Positions 38,626-46,933 are shown, counted from the stretch's first letter. The stretch is 64,000 nucleotides of DNA from CAVTLG01 sp963802635 (GCA_963802635.1 CAWDJJ010000001.1:1240001-1304000); one strand, 5' to 3'. A program made the numbers and translations. The notes: a model not told the origin generated them from the letters alone.

Positions 38626-38782
38626 CGGACGCGATAAATCGGGTCCCTACGGTTCTCAGGCCATGAATGGCTGGGAAAAATTCCACATATTGCTTTTTAC
38701 TCTTCAAGCTTATTAAAATATTAATAGTAGAGTATGATCGATTTATCGATTCATGTCGTAGGGACCCGATTTATCGCGTCCG
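38626..38782. repeat. MITE-like element with perfect 26-nt inverted ends
   Basis: Arms at 38626-38651 and 38757-38782 are exact inverses (CGGACGCGATAAATCGGG... and ...CCCGATTTATCGCGTCCG). The interior is about 105 bp, AT-rich and non-coding. A diverged single arm lies at 36909-36934. No transposase lies inside. Confidence 0.7.
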
Positions 38783-38896
38783 CCAGTCTACCCTGCTGTG
38801 ACGTTGGCTCCCATTGGGTCCTGCTCGCTCTTTCCGTGAAATTGGCCGCAACCTACCCATGCAGCGGTGGAAAGCCCTGATAACATGTTGATCAAT

Positions 38897-38926
38897 TTGA
38901 CGCTGGGCAATGCCAGATGTTACACT
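38897..38926 (+). promoter_or_regulatory. Sigma-A-type promoter of guaB
   Basis: TTGACG (38897-38902), 18 bp, TACACT (38921-38926). The predicted start near 38933 leaves a leader of about 118 nt before the guaB ATG, which contains a terminator-like hairpin. Confidence 0.6.
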
Positions 38927-38969
38927 ATCAGGAATTCTTATGTGACTTGTGACTTATAGGTTGTGCAAG

Positions 38970-39029
38970 CCAGGCTTGCTTTCCCCACGTGGGAGCCAGC
39001 GCGCTGTTAGTGTGTGCTGGTGTTTTTTT
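38970..39029 (+). terminator. Terminator-like attenuator in the guaB leader
   Basis: CCAGCGCGC (38996-39004) pairs with GTGTGCTGG (39012-39020) over 9 bp and is followed by seven T residues (39023-39029). The AAGGAGG of guaB comes straight after. Upstream GGCT (38973-38976) can pair with AGCC (38994-38997), which would overlap and disrupt the terminator arm. This arrangement suits transcription attenuation. I do not recognise a known riboswitch class. Confidence 0.55.
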
Positions 39030-39050
39030 ATAAGGAGGATACCCCAAGCC

Positions 39051-40553
39051 ATGTCTCTGGCACAGAATTCCACGACATTTGACCAAAAGTTCGCCAAAGA
39101 GGGCCTTACCTTCGACGATGTGTTGATCGTCCCCGCTGCGTCTTCAGTGCTCCCTCGTGATGTTTCTACGCAAACTCGCTTTACTCGTACAATTACGTTG
39201 AATATTCCTGTTGTGAGTGCGGCTATGGATACCGTCACAGAGGGACGGCTCGCCATTGCTTTAGCGCGTGAAGGTGGCGTTGGGGTCGTCCATAGTAACT
39301 TTTCCATTGAAGACCAGGCGCAAGAAGTCGATAAAGTCAAGCGCTCTGAGTCCGGTATGATTACTGACCCAATTACCCTGGAGCCAGATGCCTCGTTAAG
39401 CGAGGCGCTAGACGTGATGCAGCGCTTCCATATCTCCGGTATTCCGATAGCTGAAAATGGCAAGCTAGTTGGCATTTTGACCAACCGCGATATCCGTTTC
39501 GAGACCAATATGGAGCGTCCCATTACGGAGTTGATGACGCGTGATCGCCTCGTGACTGTTCCGGTGGGGACGACGCTGGAGCAAGCTCGCGAGAGCCTGC
39601 ACCGCTACAAAATTGAGAAGTTGCCGGTGGTTGATGAGCATGGCATGCTGAAGGGTTTGATTACGATGAAGGATATTCAGAAGAAGATCCTTTATCCCTA
39701 TGCTGCCAAAGATGAGTATGGTCGTCTGCGTGTAGCGGCTGCCGTGGGCGTGGGACCAGACTCCGAGGAGCGCTGTGCTGCTCTGGTGGAGGAGGGTGTG
39801 GATGCGCTGGTTGTCGATACCTCGCACGGGCATTCGCGTATGGTTGTGGAGGCCGTAGCGCGTATTCATGATCGTTTTGGTAAGCGCATCCAGTTGGTAG
39901 CTGGCAATGTCGTCACGGCTGAAGCAACTGAAGCCTTGATCCAGGCTGGTGTGGATGCTGTCAAGGTTGGTATCGGCGCAGGTTCAATCTGTACCACGCG
40001 TATTATTGCCGGTATCGGTATGCCCCAGGTGACGGCTATCTACGATTGCGCGCGTATTGCACGTAAGTACGATATACCGATCATTGGTGATGGTGGCATA
40101 CAATACTCGGGCGATATTGCGAAAGCTATTGCCGCTGGCGCAGATACGGTCATGCTTGGTAGCTTGCTGGCGGGTGTTGATGAAAGCCCTGGCGACCTGA
40201 TCATCTCGCACGGTGAGCGCTTCAAGGATTATCGCGGCATGGGATCGATTGGCGCGATGAAGCAGCGCAAGTACAGCAAGCATCGCTACTTCCAGGGCGA
40301 GATAGACGAGTCGCAGTTGATCGCGGAAGGCATTGAGGCACGTGTCCCCTACAAAGGTATGCTGGGACCACTGGTATACCAGTTGGTGGGAGGCTTGCGT
40401 CAGGCCATGGGTTATGCGGGAACTGCCAGTATCACGGATATGCAGGAACATGCCAGTTTCACGCGTATTACCAACGCAGGTTTGCGTGAGAGCCATCCGC
40501 ATGATGTAATGGTCACGAAGGAAGCACCCAACTACGGCACAAAAAATCGCTAG
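39051..40553 (+). CDS. guaB: Inosine-5'-monophosphate dehydrogenase
   Basis: 500 residues from ATG 39051 behind AAGGAGG; upstream codons are non-conserved leader. The barrel (LTFDDVLIVPAASS, VSAAMDTVTEGRLAIALAREGG) is interrupted by two CBS repeats (about 105-215). The catalytic cysteine loop is KVGIGAGSICTTR, and the flap carries EGIEARVPYKGMLGP. It oxidises IMP to XMP with NAD in guanine nucleotide synthesis. The leader hairpin suggests control by purine supply. Complete and uninterrupted. Confidence 0.96.
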   Translation: MSLAQNSTTFDQKFAKEGLTFDDVLIVPAASSVLPRDVSTQTRFTRTITLNIPVVSAAMDTVTEGRLAIALAREGGVGVVHSNFSIEDQAQEVDKVKRSESGMITDPITLEPDASLSEALDVMQRFHISGIPIAENGKLVGILTNRDIRFETNMERPITELMTRDRLVTVPVGTTLEQARESLHRYKIEKLPVVDEHGMLKGLITMKDIQKKILYPYAAKDEYGRLRVAAAVGVGPDSEERCAALVEEGVDALVVDTSHGHSRMVVEAVARIHDRFGKRIQLVAGNVVTAEATEALIQAGVDAVKVGIGAGSICTTRIIAGIGMPQVTAIYDCARIARKYDIPIIGDGGIQYSGDIAKAIAAGADTVMLGSLLAGVDESPGDLIISHGERFKDYRGMGSIGAMKQRKYSKHRYFQGEIDESQLIAEGIEARVPYKGMLGPLVYQLVGGLRQAMGYAGTASITDMQEHASFTRITNAGLRESHPHDVMVTKEAPNYGTKNR

Positions 40554-40597
40554 GCAACCATGAGCCACCCCAGTAGCTAGCTATTCAGGAGGGGATG

Positions 40598-40619
40598 CCG
40601 GGGGACATCAGTCCCCCGG
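40598..40619. terminator. Strong GC hairpin after guaB
   Basis: CCGGGGGAC-ATCA-GTCCCCCGG is a perfect 9-bp stem with a 4-nt loop, 45 bp after the guaB stop. It lacks a T-run, so it may end transcription weakly or stabilise the mRNA end. Confidence 0.5.
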
Positions 40620-40667
40620 TTGGGGCACGGGGAAGGCACCTGAATAATTACGACGAAGTTATACTTG

Positions 40668-40784
40668 CTATTTTTCCTCTTCCTCTCTGATTTCTTCCTG
40701 AAGGTCTTTCACTGCCTGTAATTTACCGTAGCCGTCCTCGTCCAGTGAGGCAAGCATTTTATTGATCTGGCTGAGTGCATACAT
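40668..40784 (-). CDS. Possible 38-residue acidic small protein
   Basis: An ATG at 40784 reads MYALSQINKMLASLDEDGYG followed by KLQAVKDLQEEIREEEEK and stops at 40668. The sequence is helical, acidic and protein-like, but no ribosome-binding site precedes it and a stop lies just upstream. It may be a real small gene or the tail of a lost one. Confidence 0.3.
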   Translation of the reverse strand: MYALSQINKMLASLDEDGYGKLQAVKDLQEEIREEEEK

Positions 40785-40895
40785 GTGCTACAGGTAAACT
40801 TTCAGCGAACACGAGAAAGCATGCTATATCTCTTCACATCCATGCAATCGCAACCATACAATTTTGGGGTCTATCAACGAGACTGTGCTCTGCAA

Positions 40896-41912
40896 TCATT
40901 GCACTACAAAATTGTCTGTACTGCTTACTGCTTGTCCATTGAGGCTTGCCGTAACCGTAGCTGTAGCTGCCCCTTTACATTTGGTTTCTGGTTCCCATGA
41001 CCACGTATGATTTCCTCTTGCATCTGCCCATGAAGTTCCTTTGAGGCTACCACTTGTGGCAGGATACCCAGAACAATAAGTCACAGTAATGCTTAATGCC
41101 GCTCCAGACAGCGTATGTACGCTCACCGAGCCATAGGCATAATCAGTTGCTGAAGCGCCAGTAAAGCTCAAGAAGAGTTGCGGTGGTTGTGTTGGTTTCG
41201 GCGCAGGTGGTTGTGTCGGTTGTACCACAGGAACGACTCTTGGCTTCGGAGTAGGAGGCACAGGAGTGAGCGTAACTACTTGTGTTGGACGTGGAGTAGG
41301 CGTTGCAGTTCGTGTTGGCGGAGTAGCGGACGCAAGTGCTTTTGTTTTTGGCAGAACGCTCTGCGTTGTTGTTGTCTTTACCATTGCCGTTTTCGTGGGA
41401 GTAGTGACTGTAGTCCCGGCTGCATTTCCCACCATTGAAAATAACAGCATAAAAAGCGTAACCATTCCTCCGGCAATCATTGCTATATGTGGTTTTCGCG
41501 TTGGTCCTGGCTGCACAACCGGATGAAAGGATGCAAGTAATTTGTGTACCAGATAGATACTCACCATGACAGGAAATGCGAAAATGAAGGCACAGATCAG
41601 CAGTCCTCGTCTTTTTCCTCTGACCAGCGGCCATACTATCAACCCATCGAGCGTACGCAATCCCCGCCAATCTAGCACAAAGATACTCACCGTTGTCCCC
41701 ATAAAAAGGCTCGTTCCGAGATCTGAGAGCAAGGTTGATGTACCAATGCCAATACAGAGAAATGCCACGACCAGTGCAGTCAGCAGCACAAAAAGTATAG
41801 CATTGCGATAAGGTTTCGGTGGAGGTGACGGGGGATACACAAATTGACCCGGAGTAGGATAATTTGGAAAATTATGTGCTCGTGTGTTTATATTATGTGG
41901 ATCGTTATACAT
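40896..41912 (-). CDS. Membrane protein with Thr/Pro-rich linker and extracytoplasmic C-terminal domain
   Basis: 338 residues; ATG at 41912 behind AAGGGGAAAC, ahead of which the frame is unlikely coding. After a Pro-rich N-terminus there are two to four hydrophobic helices (AILFVLLTALVVAFLCIGIG, LLICAFIFAFPVMVSIYLV, IAMIAGGMVTLFMLLFSMV). A Thr/Pro linker (about 195-250) leads to a beta-rich domain with two Cys in the family-like order YCSGYP and ETKCKG. The secreted domain probably binds something at the cell surface. No named family. Confidence 0.65.
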   Translation of the reverse strand: MYNDPHNINTRAHNFPNYPTPGQFVYPPSPPPKPYRNAILFVLLTALVVAFLCIGIGTSTLLSDLGTSLFMGTTVSIFVLDWRGLRTLDGLIVWPLVRGKRRGLLICAFIFAFPVMVSIYLVHKLLASFHPVVQPGPTRKPHIAMIAGGMVTLFMLLFSMVGNAAGTTVTTPTKTAMVKTTTTQSVLPKTKALASATPPTRTATPTPRPTQVVTLTPVPPTPKPRVVPVVQPTQPPAPKPTQPPQLFLSFTGASATDYAYGSVSVHTLSGAALSITVTYCSGYPATSGSLKGTSWADARGNHTWSWEPETKCKGAATATVTASLNGQAVSSTDNFVVQ

Positions 41913-42269
41913 ACTGTTTCCCCTTCTTACTACACAAAAAAATATAAATCTATCTATATTAAGCAGACGTGCCACCAGGGAGAAGATAACAGTAGATGAA
42001 GAAAATGCAATTATACCCTCTTTCTCGATGAATAAATTGACATAAATAGAGTTGTTTCTTCTCACTCCCCTTGCTATACTACTCGGTGACGAGCCACCAA
42101 AAAAATCGATATATGCATGCTTTTCCGCCTCTACTCGACGTAATAAGAATGAAACAGCGCAATCCCTTGCTATCTTTTTGTTGTCTGTCCATAATTAACG
42201 TGAGTATGATGCTATTGCTCGCTTTTGCTGCTCTCTGCTTGCGCGTTTTCCCGGAAGGAATATATTGTT
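41913..42269. other. Divergent AT-rich intergenic region
   Basis: About 355 bp between divergent reading frames. I see no gene in it; the promoter of the leftward membrane protein is presumably here. Confidence 0.35.
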
Positions 42270-42497
42270 ATGGATGAATTTTTGGATGAAGCTTCCACCT
42301 GTCGCGCCTACGTCATTCCAAAGCTGACTGAGGCTGACTGGTACCTTGAACCTCAAGATGTTATCGAGCAAAAAACTTTTACGGACGGGCGCATCGTCGC
42401 TGCCTACGGCAAGGTCAAACGCCGCCATTTCATTCTTACGAGAGCTAAGCCGTTGGGCAAGTTTTTCTTTGCCCAGCGGCTTAGCTCTCCATATTAA
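42270..42497 (+). pseudogene. Truncated 5' end of a second type I restriction subunit R gene
   Basis: ATG at 42270 behind GGAAGGA. The first ~52 residues (EASTCRAYVIPKLTEADW, DVIEQKTFTDGRIVAAYGK) match the N-terminus of EcoEI-type HsdR proteins. The frame then runs into a 48-bp hairpin and ends. This N-terminus is unlike that of the hsdR at 30603, so it comes from another system. It is a remnant. Confidence 0.7.
42441..42488. terminator. Long hairpin with T-rich loop at the break of the hsdR stub
   Basis: AGAGCTAAGCCGTTGGGCA (42441-42459) pairs with 42470-42488 over 19 bp with one G-T pair; the loop is GTTTTTCTT. It marks the point where hsdR homology ends. It may be a terminator reading left or a small inserted palindrome. 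Confidence 0.5.
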
Positions 42498-42681
42498 TCA
42501 ATGTGTATCAACACGTCACCTTTATCTTTATGCTCCTGCCTGTTTGATAGAACGTACGAACCTGCGTATCTTACGAATTGTCTCTTCAATACGTGGATCA
42601 ACAAAGCCAAATTCGGGCAGCGGTTCCAAAGTGGTTTGCCTACCAGGATAATCGTTGTAAAAGGGGCCAGTTTAAGTTTCA

Positions 42682-43392
42682 TCAAACTCCATGGGTTCCT
42701 CTTTCAGTCTCGAGCCTCCAGTCAAGCCGTGAGTATTCCTCACGAGCGAGTGCTATCGCCCTATCACATGTCATGATCGTAGGAAAGTTGAAAAGAGAAA
42801 CAATCGTGTCAAGTCGCTCAGCAATGCTACCACCAATCACATGATGTGGAATCTGCAATTCATCCAATGTTTGTAACAACATATCGTCGCATGCTGTGCG
42901 AAAATTCTCATTCATCGGACGATGTCCGTCCTTCACAAGGGGAAGTTCATTACGAAGGTATACATATGCATCAAACGTTGCCTTGACATGCCGCTTGAGT
43001 GCTTGTCCAAACTGATCAATCACTTGTTCGAAAAAAAGTAGCTCCATTGCCTGGTCAGATGCCTGAGTGTCTTCACTCTCTCTCCTTTGGCTAGGGTTCA
43101 TGCCGTAAATAACCCTTGCCTTAGCAAAAACCCATTCCTGAAGAGAAGAGCCATCAGCAATAAATCCATCGAGCAATGTACTTTCACATACTGCACGACC
43201 GACGTGACGACACAAAACCAACTGAAGAATTTCAGCGTAGGTACACTGTGCAAGAGATTTGCCCGGAACAGCTTCAGGAAGAATTTCACGAATGGTTTTT
43301 GCCAGTGTGCGGGAAATCCCCGTGTAATACGAGAGCGCCATCGTGGTAAAAGTTTTACCAGATGAGTAGGTTCCTGAAACGGAGAGTTTCAT
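42682..43392 (-). CDS. AAA-type (NadR/Ttd14-like) ATPase or kinase in AvrD cassette
   Basis: I chose the ATG at 43392 behind AAAGGGAAAAG. 236 residues with a P-loop at the start, VSGTYSSGKTFTT, and a later KDGHRPMNENFRTACDDML that resembles the LID region of AAA_28/NadR-like nucleotide kinases. It is cytoplasmic, without membrane segments. It lies 46 bp after the AvrD gene on the same strand, so the two are probably transcribed together. The phosphate acceptor is unknown. Confidence 0.65.
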   Translation of the reverse strand: MKLSVSGTYSSGKTFTTMALSYYTGISRTLAKTIREILPEAVPGKSLAQCTYAEILQLVLCRHVGRAVCESTLLDGFIADGSSLQEWVFAKARVIYGMNPSQRRESEDTQASDQAMELLFFEQVIDQFGQALKRHVKATFDAYVYLRNELPLVKDGHRPMNENFRTACDDMLLQTLDELQIPHHVIGGSIAERLDTIVSLFNFPTIMTCDRAIALAREEYSRLDWRLETERGTHGV

Positions 43393-43438
43393 TCTTTTCC
43401 CTTTCTTCATATAAAGAATGTTTTTCTCTTTGTTATCG

Positions 43439-44479
43439 CTATTGAGCTAAGCTGGGCAACTCATGTACGACTGAGAGTTGGATAGTGACTCCACCACAGT
43501 AGCCGACGATATCCAGTATGCGCCAGACGGAACCTCTTAGGGAAAGTAATTTCTTACTTCGAGTAGTTACTTGGGCATCCACAGATAAGATGTCCTGTGT
43601 TCCAGTGCCTTTACGTGGTGGTACAACCTCCTCCAGAACAGTGTGCCTCATCCATAGTGTATTGCTGTTCTGCCGCTGAACTGCATCCAGTTCATACATC
43701 ATGATTTGTAGCATTTGTCCAATCACTACGAGACAATCAATCATTGATATTGAGGGTTGATAGTTGCCATTTATTCCTCTTATTCCTCTTGTTCCGCCAT
43801 CAACACTGTGCATTGATTCGAGATAAACACATGCGTCTGTTTGCAATATTTCCATGTCGACTCGTACATCCTCGATCCTTTGTTTTCTTGCCTTGAAGCC
43901 TTCACCATAGTAGCGAGACGCTGGAGGTCCCAGCATATCTTCTATCGAGTGATATGCGCCTGGAATATTAGCGAGTGGTACCATATGATGCTCGACCTCA
44001 CATCGTACGCTCATAAGCCCCAGACGACAATCAATGGTTGAAACACACCGCTCTCCGTCATCAACTAACGGTTTTGCCATCTGCAGGTTTGCTGCAAGTG
44101 GAATATTCTTCAAATCTTGCTGGGGGGTCGAACCTGCTCTCAATGTCACCTTACGCAGCCGCATGTCTCTCCGCATGTTGTCATCGAACCCGTAAGCATG
44201 AGTCAGACAAATTTCGCTTAATTGTGCACTGATAACGAGAGCATCTATACTACTAAAGTGAGGGCACAGATCGATTTGATCTCTTTTAGTAGACCAGTCG
44301 TAGGGATACACTATCGAAGCTACTCCCTGAACATGCGTTCCCGATGCGTTTTCCGGCGCGACCGAGATATCGCCAATGTAACAATCGACTCTCCGGTACC
44401 CACTGCCGAAGAAGCGTTGCTCTCTGGGTCCCAGATAATCATCCACTGATCTGTAGAACAAAGTTGGCTTGTTTGGCAT
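43439..44479 (-). CDS. AvrD family protein
   Basis: I chose the ATG at 44479 because GGGAGG lies 8 nt upstream. 346 residues with two similar halves: RSVDDYLGPREQRFFGSGYRR near residue 10 and HSIEDMLGPPASRYYGEGFKA near 180. These agree with Pseudomonas AvrD, which makes syringolides, butenolide-type plant elicitors, from a xylulose and a beta-keto acid unit. That chemistry is established for the plant pathogen only. The internal duplication suggests two related folds. Its neighbours are an AAA ATPase and a decayed STAS/GHKL gene. It appears intact. Confidence 0.75.
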   Translation of the reverse strand: MPNKPTLFYRSVDDYLGPREQRFFGSGYRRVDCYIGDISVAPENASGTHVQGVASIVYPYDWSTKRDQIDLCPHFSSIDALVISAQLSEICLTHAYGFDDNMRRDMRLRKVTLRAGSTPQQDLKNIPLAANLQMAKPLVDDGERCVSTIDCRLGLMSVRCEVEHHMVPLANIPGAYHSIEDMLGPPASRYYGEGFKARKQRIEDVRVDMEILQTDACVYLESMHSVDGGTRGIRGINGNYQPSISMIDCLVVIGQMLQIMMYELDAVQRQNSNTLWMRHTVLEEVVPPRKGTGTQDILSVDAQVTTRSKKLLSLRGSVWRILDIVGYCGGVTIQLSVVHELPSLAQ

Positions 44480-44524
44480 ACAGCACCTCCCTATGCATAA
44501 CAAAAGCTGTCATCATAACTGGCT

Positions 44525-44841
44525 TCATTTTTCCAGGACCAATTCTGTATCTCTTAGTAGCTTGGGTCTAAGCATTCCTAGTAGGCCAACACCATGATCA
44601 GAGACGACAATCTGTACCATGTTGCCTTGACGATAAGCCTGAAATCTGCAAATACATCTTGATTTGCTAGAGATAGTAGACGAACTGCCGCATCTACCAT
44701 CACTTTGCAAGATGATGGAATACGAAAGGTGATCTTACCTTGGCTGGAGAACAAGTTTGTAGAAGCTTGCCTTAATGTTTGCTCGAATTTATCTGCGTTA
44801 ATCCATTGATCTGGAAATATGATATCCTGCTGTGCAATCAT
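44525..44841 (-). pseudogene. Decayed STAS-like/GHKL ATPase gene
   Basis: ATG at 44841 behind AGAGGG. The first part reads ITFRIPSSCKVMVDAAVRLLSLANQ, which resembles a STAS-like domain, and then breaks. A second frame (two bases over, to 44525) reads FQAYRQGNMVQIVVSDHGVGLLGMLRPKL, with the DxGxG nucleotide-binding box of a GHKL ATPase. The middle of the expected protein is missing and the end is short, so an internal deletion with frame change is the best reading. It heads the AvrD-ATPase operon. Confidence 0.6.
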
Positions 44842-45310
44842 AGGTGTGCCCTCTGCCAGGTTCCTTTGCCTCACTGAACAACACTATACGGGCAACATTA
44901 AAAATACGTACAGAATACTCTAGCTCTCTTGAAGTGGGGAAATAACTTACTTGTATGATAACATAAAAAAGTGCCTAGCACAAGCCTCTTATACGTACTT
45001 TTTTCACCATTTAACTATCATATTTGGAGTAATTATTCAGGTCTCCAAGTAGATAATCACGTAGGACGATAAGAGCAACGTTGGAGCTTTCTTCTTTTTT
45101 TGCATTATGCTATAGTTAGTACACAAGTACAGTGGGCGGGACGACGAGCAGATATTCTACTTAGCAGAGGTTACGTATGAAAGCTATGTAGAGACGCTAG
45201 CATGTCCTGCCTCAATTGTCCTTCCGTTCACCTTGTAAAGTTGTTTCTTATTAGCTACACTTCTTGGGAATATCCGGGCATCGTATTAAAGGAGAAGAGG
45301 AGTAAGCAAC
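44842..45310. other. Divergent region with first copy of the shared leader
   Basis: The right part (45085-45310) carries the leader described separately. The left part is AT-rich and has no gene. Confidence 0.4.
45085..45310 (+). promoter_or_regulatory. Shared promoter-leader, copy 1
   Basis: An extended -10 TGCTATAGT (45109-45117) follows a T-rich block. The leader from about 45119 to 45300 is nearly identical to 46115-46297. It contains a mini-ORF, ATG AAA GCT ATG TAG (45177-45191), behind GCAGAGG. The copy here lacks the palindromic insertion found in copies 2 and 3. Confidence 0.6.
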
Positions 45311-45928
45311 ATGACTGGTGAGATAAGACAAGAAAGGCTAGATGCGGGAAACGAGAGAGGACCAGGGAGATACCAGTGGGAAGGAGCCGATATAACCCAA
45401 GAGGTAACACGACAGAACAAGAAGAGAAAGAGAGAAAGTAAATCTTCTTCGCTCTCTGATATGCGTACACAAGTTAATGCTCTGGAAGGAGAGCTAGCTG
45501 CGATACTCAACAGCCTCCCCTCAGAGCAAAGAGAACCTTATGCCGCATTTCTGAGTGACGTAAAAAAACGTCAAGATATAAATCGAGCATGGGGGGAAGA
45601 AACATTTAACTATGTGGATAACAATGAGCCTCCACCTCTGAAACCATCAAAGGAATATTTAAAGAATAAAATGATGGAAACAGAATTAGCAGTTGATGAA
45701 GTATTAGAAATAAAATCAAAAGAAAATATACAAAAAGCACAAAAACTAATAATAGAAGCAAGAAAATTAAATAAAGATTGGGAAATATATAAAGTATATA
45801 AAACAAAGAGAGCAAGGGAAGAGAGGGGAAAAACACCTGAATCTCCCCGTTTGCAAGAGGACGTATATCTTGTCAGGTATACTCACTACTTTTCTAGTGG
45901 TAGCGAGAGCAGCGAGGTAGATCAGTAA
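45311..45928 (+). CDS. Charged helical protein with acidic Ser-rich tail, paralog 1
   Basis: 205 residues behind AGGAG. Very hydrophilic. A basic patch (NKKRKRESK) precedes a helix (VNALEGELAAILNSLPSEQ); a long Lys/Glu helix (ELAVDEVLEIKSKENIQKAQ...) follows. The end reads PESPRLQEDVYLVRYTHY then GSESSEVDQ. It pairs with the gene at 46307: same plan, same YLVRYTH motif and acidic Ser tail. No domain recognised, no signal peptide. The lower GC of the middle part differs from flanking genes. The acidic serines resemble kinase target sites, which is inference. Confidence 0.7.
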   Translation: MTGEIRQERLDAGNERGPGRYQWEGADITQEVTRQNKKRKRESKSSSLSDMRTQVNALEGELAAILNSLPSEQREPYAAFLSDVKKRQDINRAWGEETFNYVDNNEPPPLKPSKEYLKNKMMETELAVDEVLEIKSKENIQKAQKLIIEARKLNKDWEIYKVYKTKRAREERGKTPESPRLQEDVYLVRYTHYFSSGSESSEVDQ

Positions 45929-45966
45929 ATACTTCGATGAGCACCATCTCTCACTCCTTGCAAAAA

Positions 45967-45994
45967 GGCTCCATTGGAGCTTTCCTCTTTTTTT
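45967..45994 (+). terminator. Rho-independent terminator after paralog 1
   Basis: GGCTCC-ATT-GGAGCT (45967-45981) is followed by TTCCTC and seven T residues (45988-45994). The same hairpin follows paralog 2. Confidence 0.75.
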
Positions 45995-45997
45995 GCG

Positions 45998-46306
45998 TTA
46001 TGCTATAGTTATGTTGTCTTGTATTCAGATGAGAAATGTGCTAGAGAACAGTCCTAGCAACCTCCTCGCTAGACGGAATAAGAGCGAGTTTCTGAATGTA
46101 TATGGCTATAGTTACTACACAAGTACAGTGGGCGGGACGGTGAGCAAATATTCTACTTAGCAGAGGTTACGTATGAAGGCTATGTAGAGACGCTAGCATG
46201 TCCTGCCTCAATTGTCCTTCCGTTCACCTTGTAAAGTTGTTTCCTACTGGCTACACTTTTTGAGAATATCCGGGCATCCTATCAAAAAAGGAGAGATGTA
46301 AGCGGT
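45998..46306 (+). promoter_or_regulatory. Shared promoter-leader, copy 2, with inserted palindrome
   Basis: It matches copy 1 but is split by the element at 46012-46104. The 10-bp GCTATAGTTA is present on both sides of the insert (46002-46011 and 46105-46114). The mini-ORF ATG AAG GCT ATG TAG lies at 46173-46187, with a silent change relative to copy 1. Confidence 0.6.
46012..46104 (+). repeat. Palindromic element inserted in leader copy 2
   Basis: TTGTCTTGTATTCAGATGAG to GTTTCTGAATGTATATG, 93 bp, related to 30011-30090. It is bordered by direct repeats GCTATAGTTA that occur once in copy 1 (45110-45119), as expected for a target-site duplication. Confidence 0.7.
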
Positions 46307-46933
46307 ATGGCAGGTGATATGAGCTGGGAAAAACTAGATACGGGAAAAGAGGTAGTATTAAAGAGAGAAGCGTCAGAAGAAGCCGATATAATCCAACAGG
46401 TAGCTCAACACAACAAGAGGCAAAGGCGAACAAGTGAGTCTCCACTTGCTAATATGCATGCACAAGTAGATGCTCTGGAAAAACGGCTAGCCGAGGTATT
46501 CAGTCGTCTCCCTCCAAAGCCGATGAAAGGATTTTTCACTGGATTGCTGTATAAGGTAAACCAAAGTAGAGATCAAACTCGACCATTGGGAGAACAAACA
46601 TTTACCCATTTGAACGACAATGACAAAGGGGAGCCTTCGCCTCAGAGACTATCAAAGAAACAAGTAAAACGTAAAATGAACGAAGCTAAATTAGCAGTTA
46701 ATGAAGCTTTAAAACATCCTTCAGAAGAATTAGCAAAAAAAGCAAATAAATTAATAAAAGAGGCGAAGAACATGATGGGCGCTTGGGAGAAACGCCAAGA
46801 ATATTTACTGGCTCTCAGAAAAAGGGAAGGAACACCTGAATCTCCCAAGTCCCGGGATGACACATATCTTGTCAGGTATACTCACATCCTTAGTGATAGC
46901 TCTAGTGATAGCGAAAGCGAGGCCAGTCAGTAA
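46307..46933 (+). CDS. Charged helical protein with acidic Ser-rich tail, paralog 2
   Basis: 208 residues behind AAAAAAGGAGAG. It has the same order as paralog 1: a basic patch (NKRQRRTSES), a helix (VDALEKRLAEVFSRLPPKP), a Lys/Glu-rich helix (EAKLAVNEALKHPSEELAKKA), then PESPKSRDDTYLVRYTH and SDSSSDSESEASQ. By eye it is moderately similar to paralog 1 over the full length, so the duplication is old while the leaders stayed close. No recognised domain. Serine-acid clusters at the end are strong candidate phosphorylation sites. Confidence 0.7.
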   Translation: MAGDMSWEKLDTGKEVVLKREASEEADIIQQVAQHNKRQRRTSESPLANMHAQVDALEKRLAEVFSRLPPKPMKGFFTGLLYKVNQSRDQTRPLGEQTFTHLNDNDKGEPSPQRLSKKQVKRKMNEAKLAVNEALKHPSEELAKKANKLIKEAKNMMGAWEKRQEYLLALRKREGTPESPKSRDDTYLVRYTHILSDSSSDSESEASQ

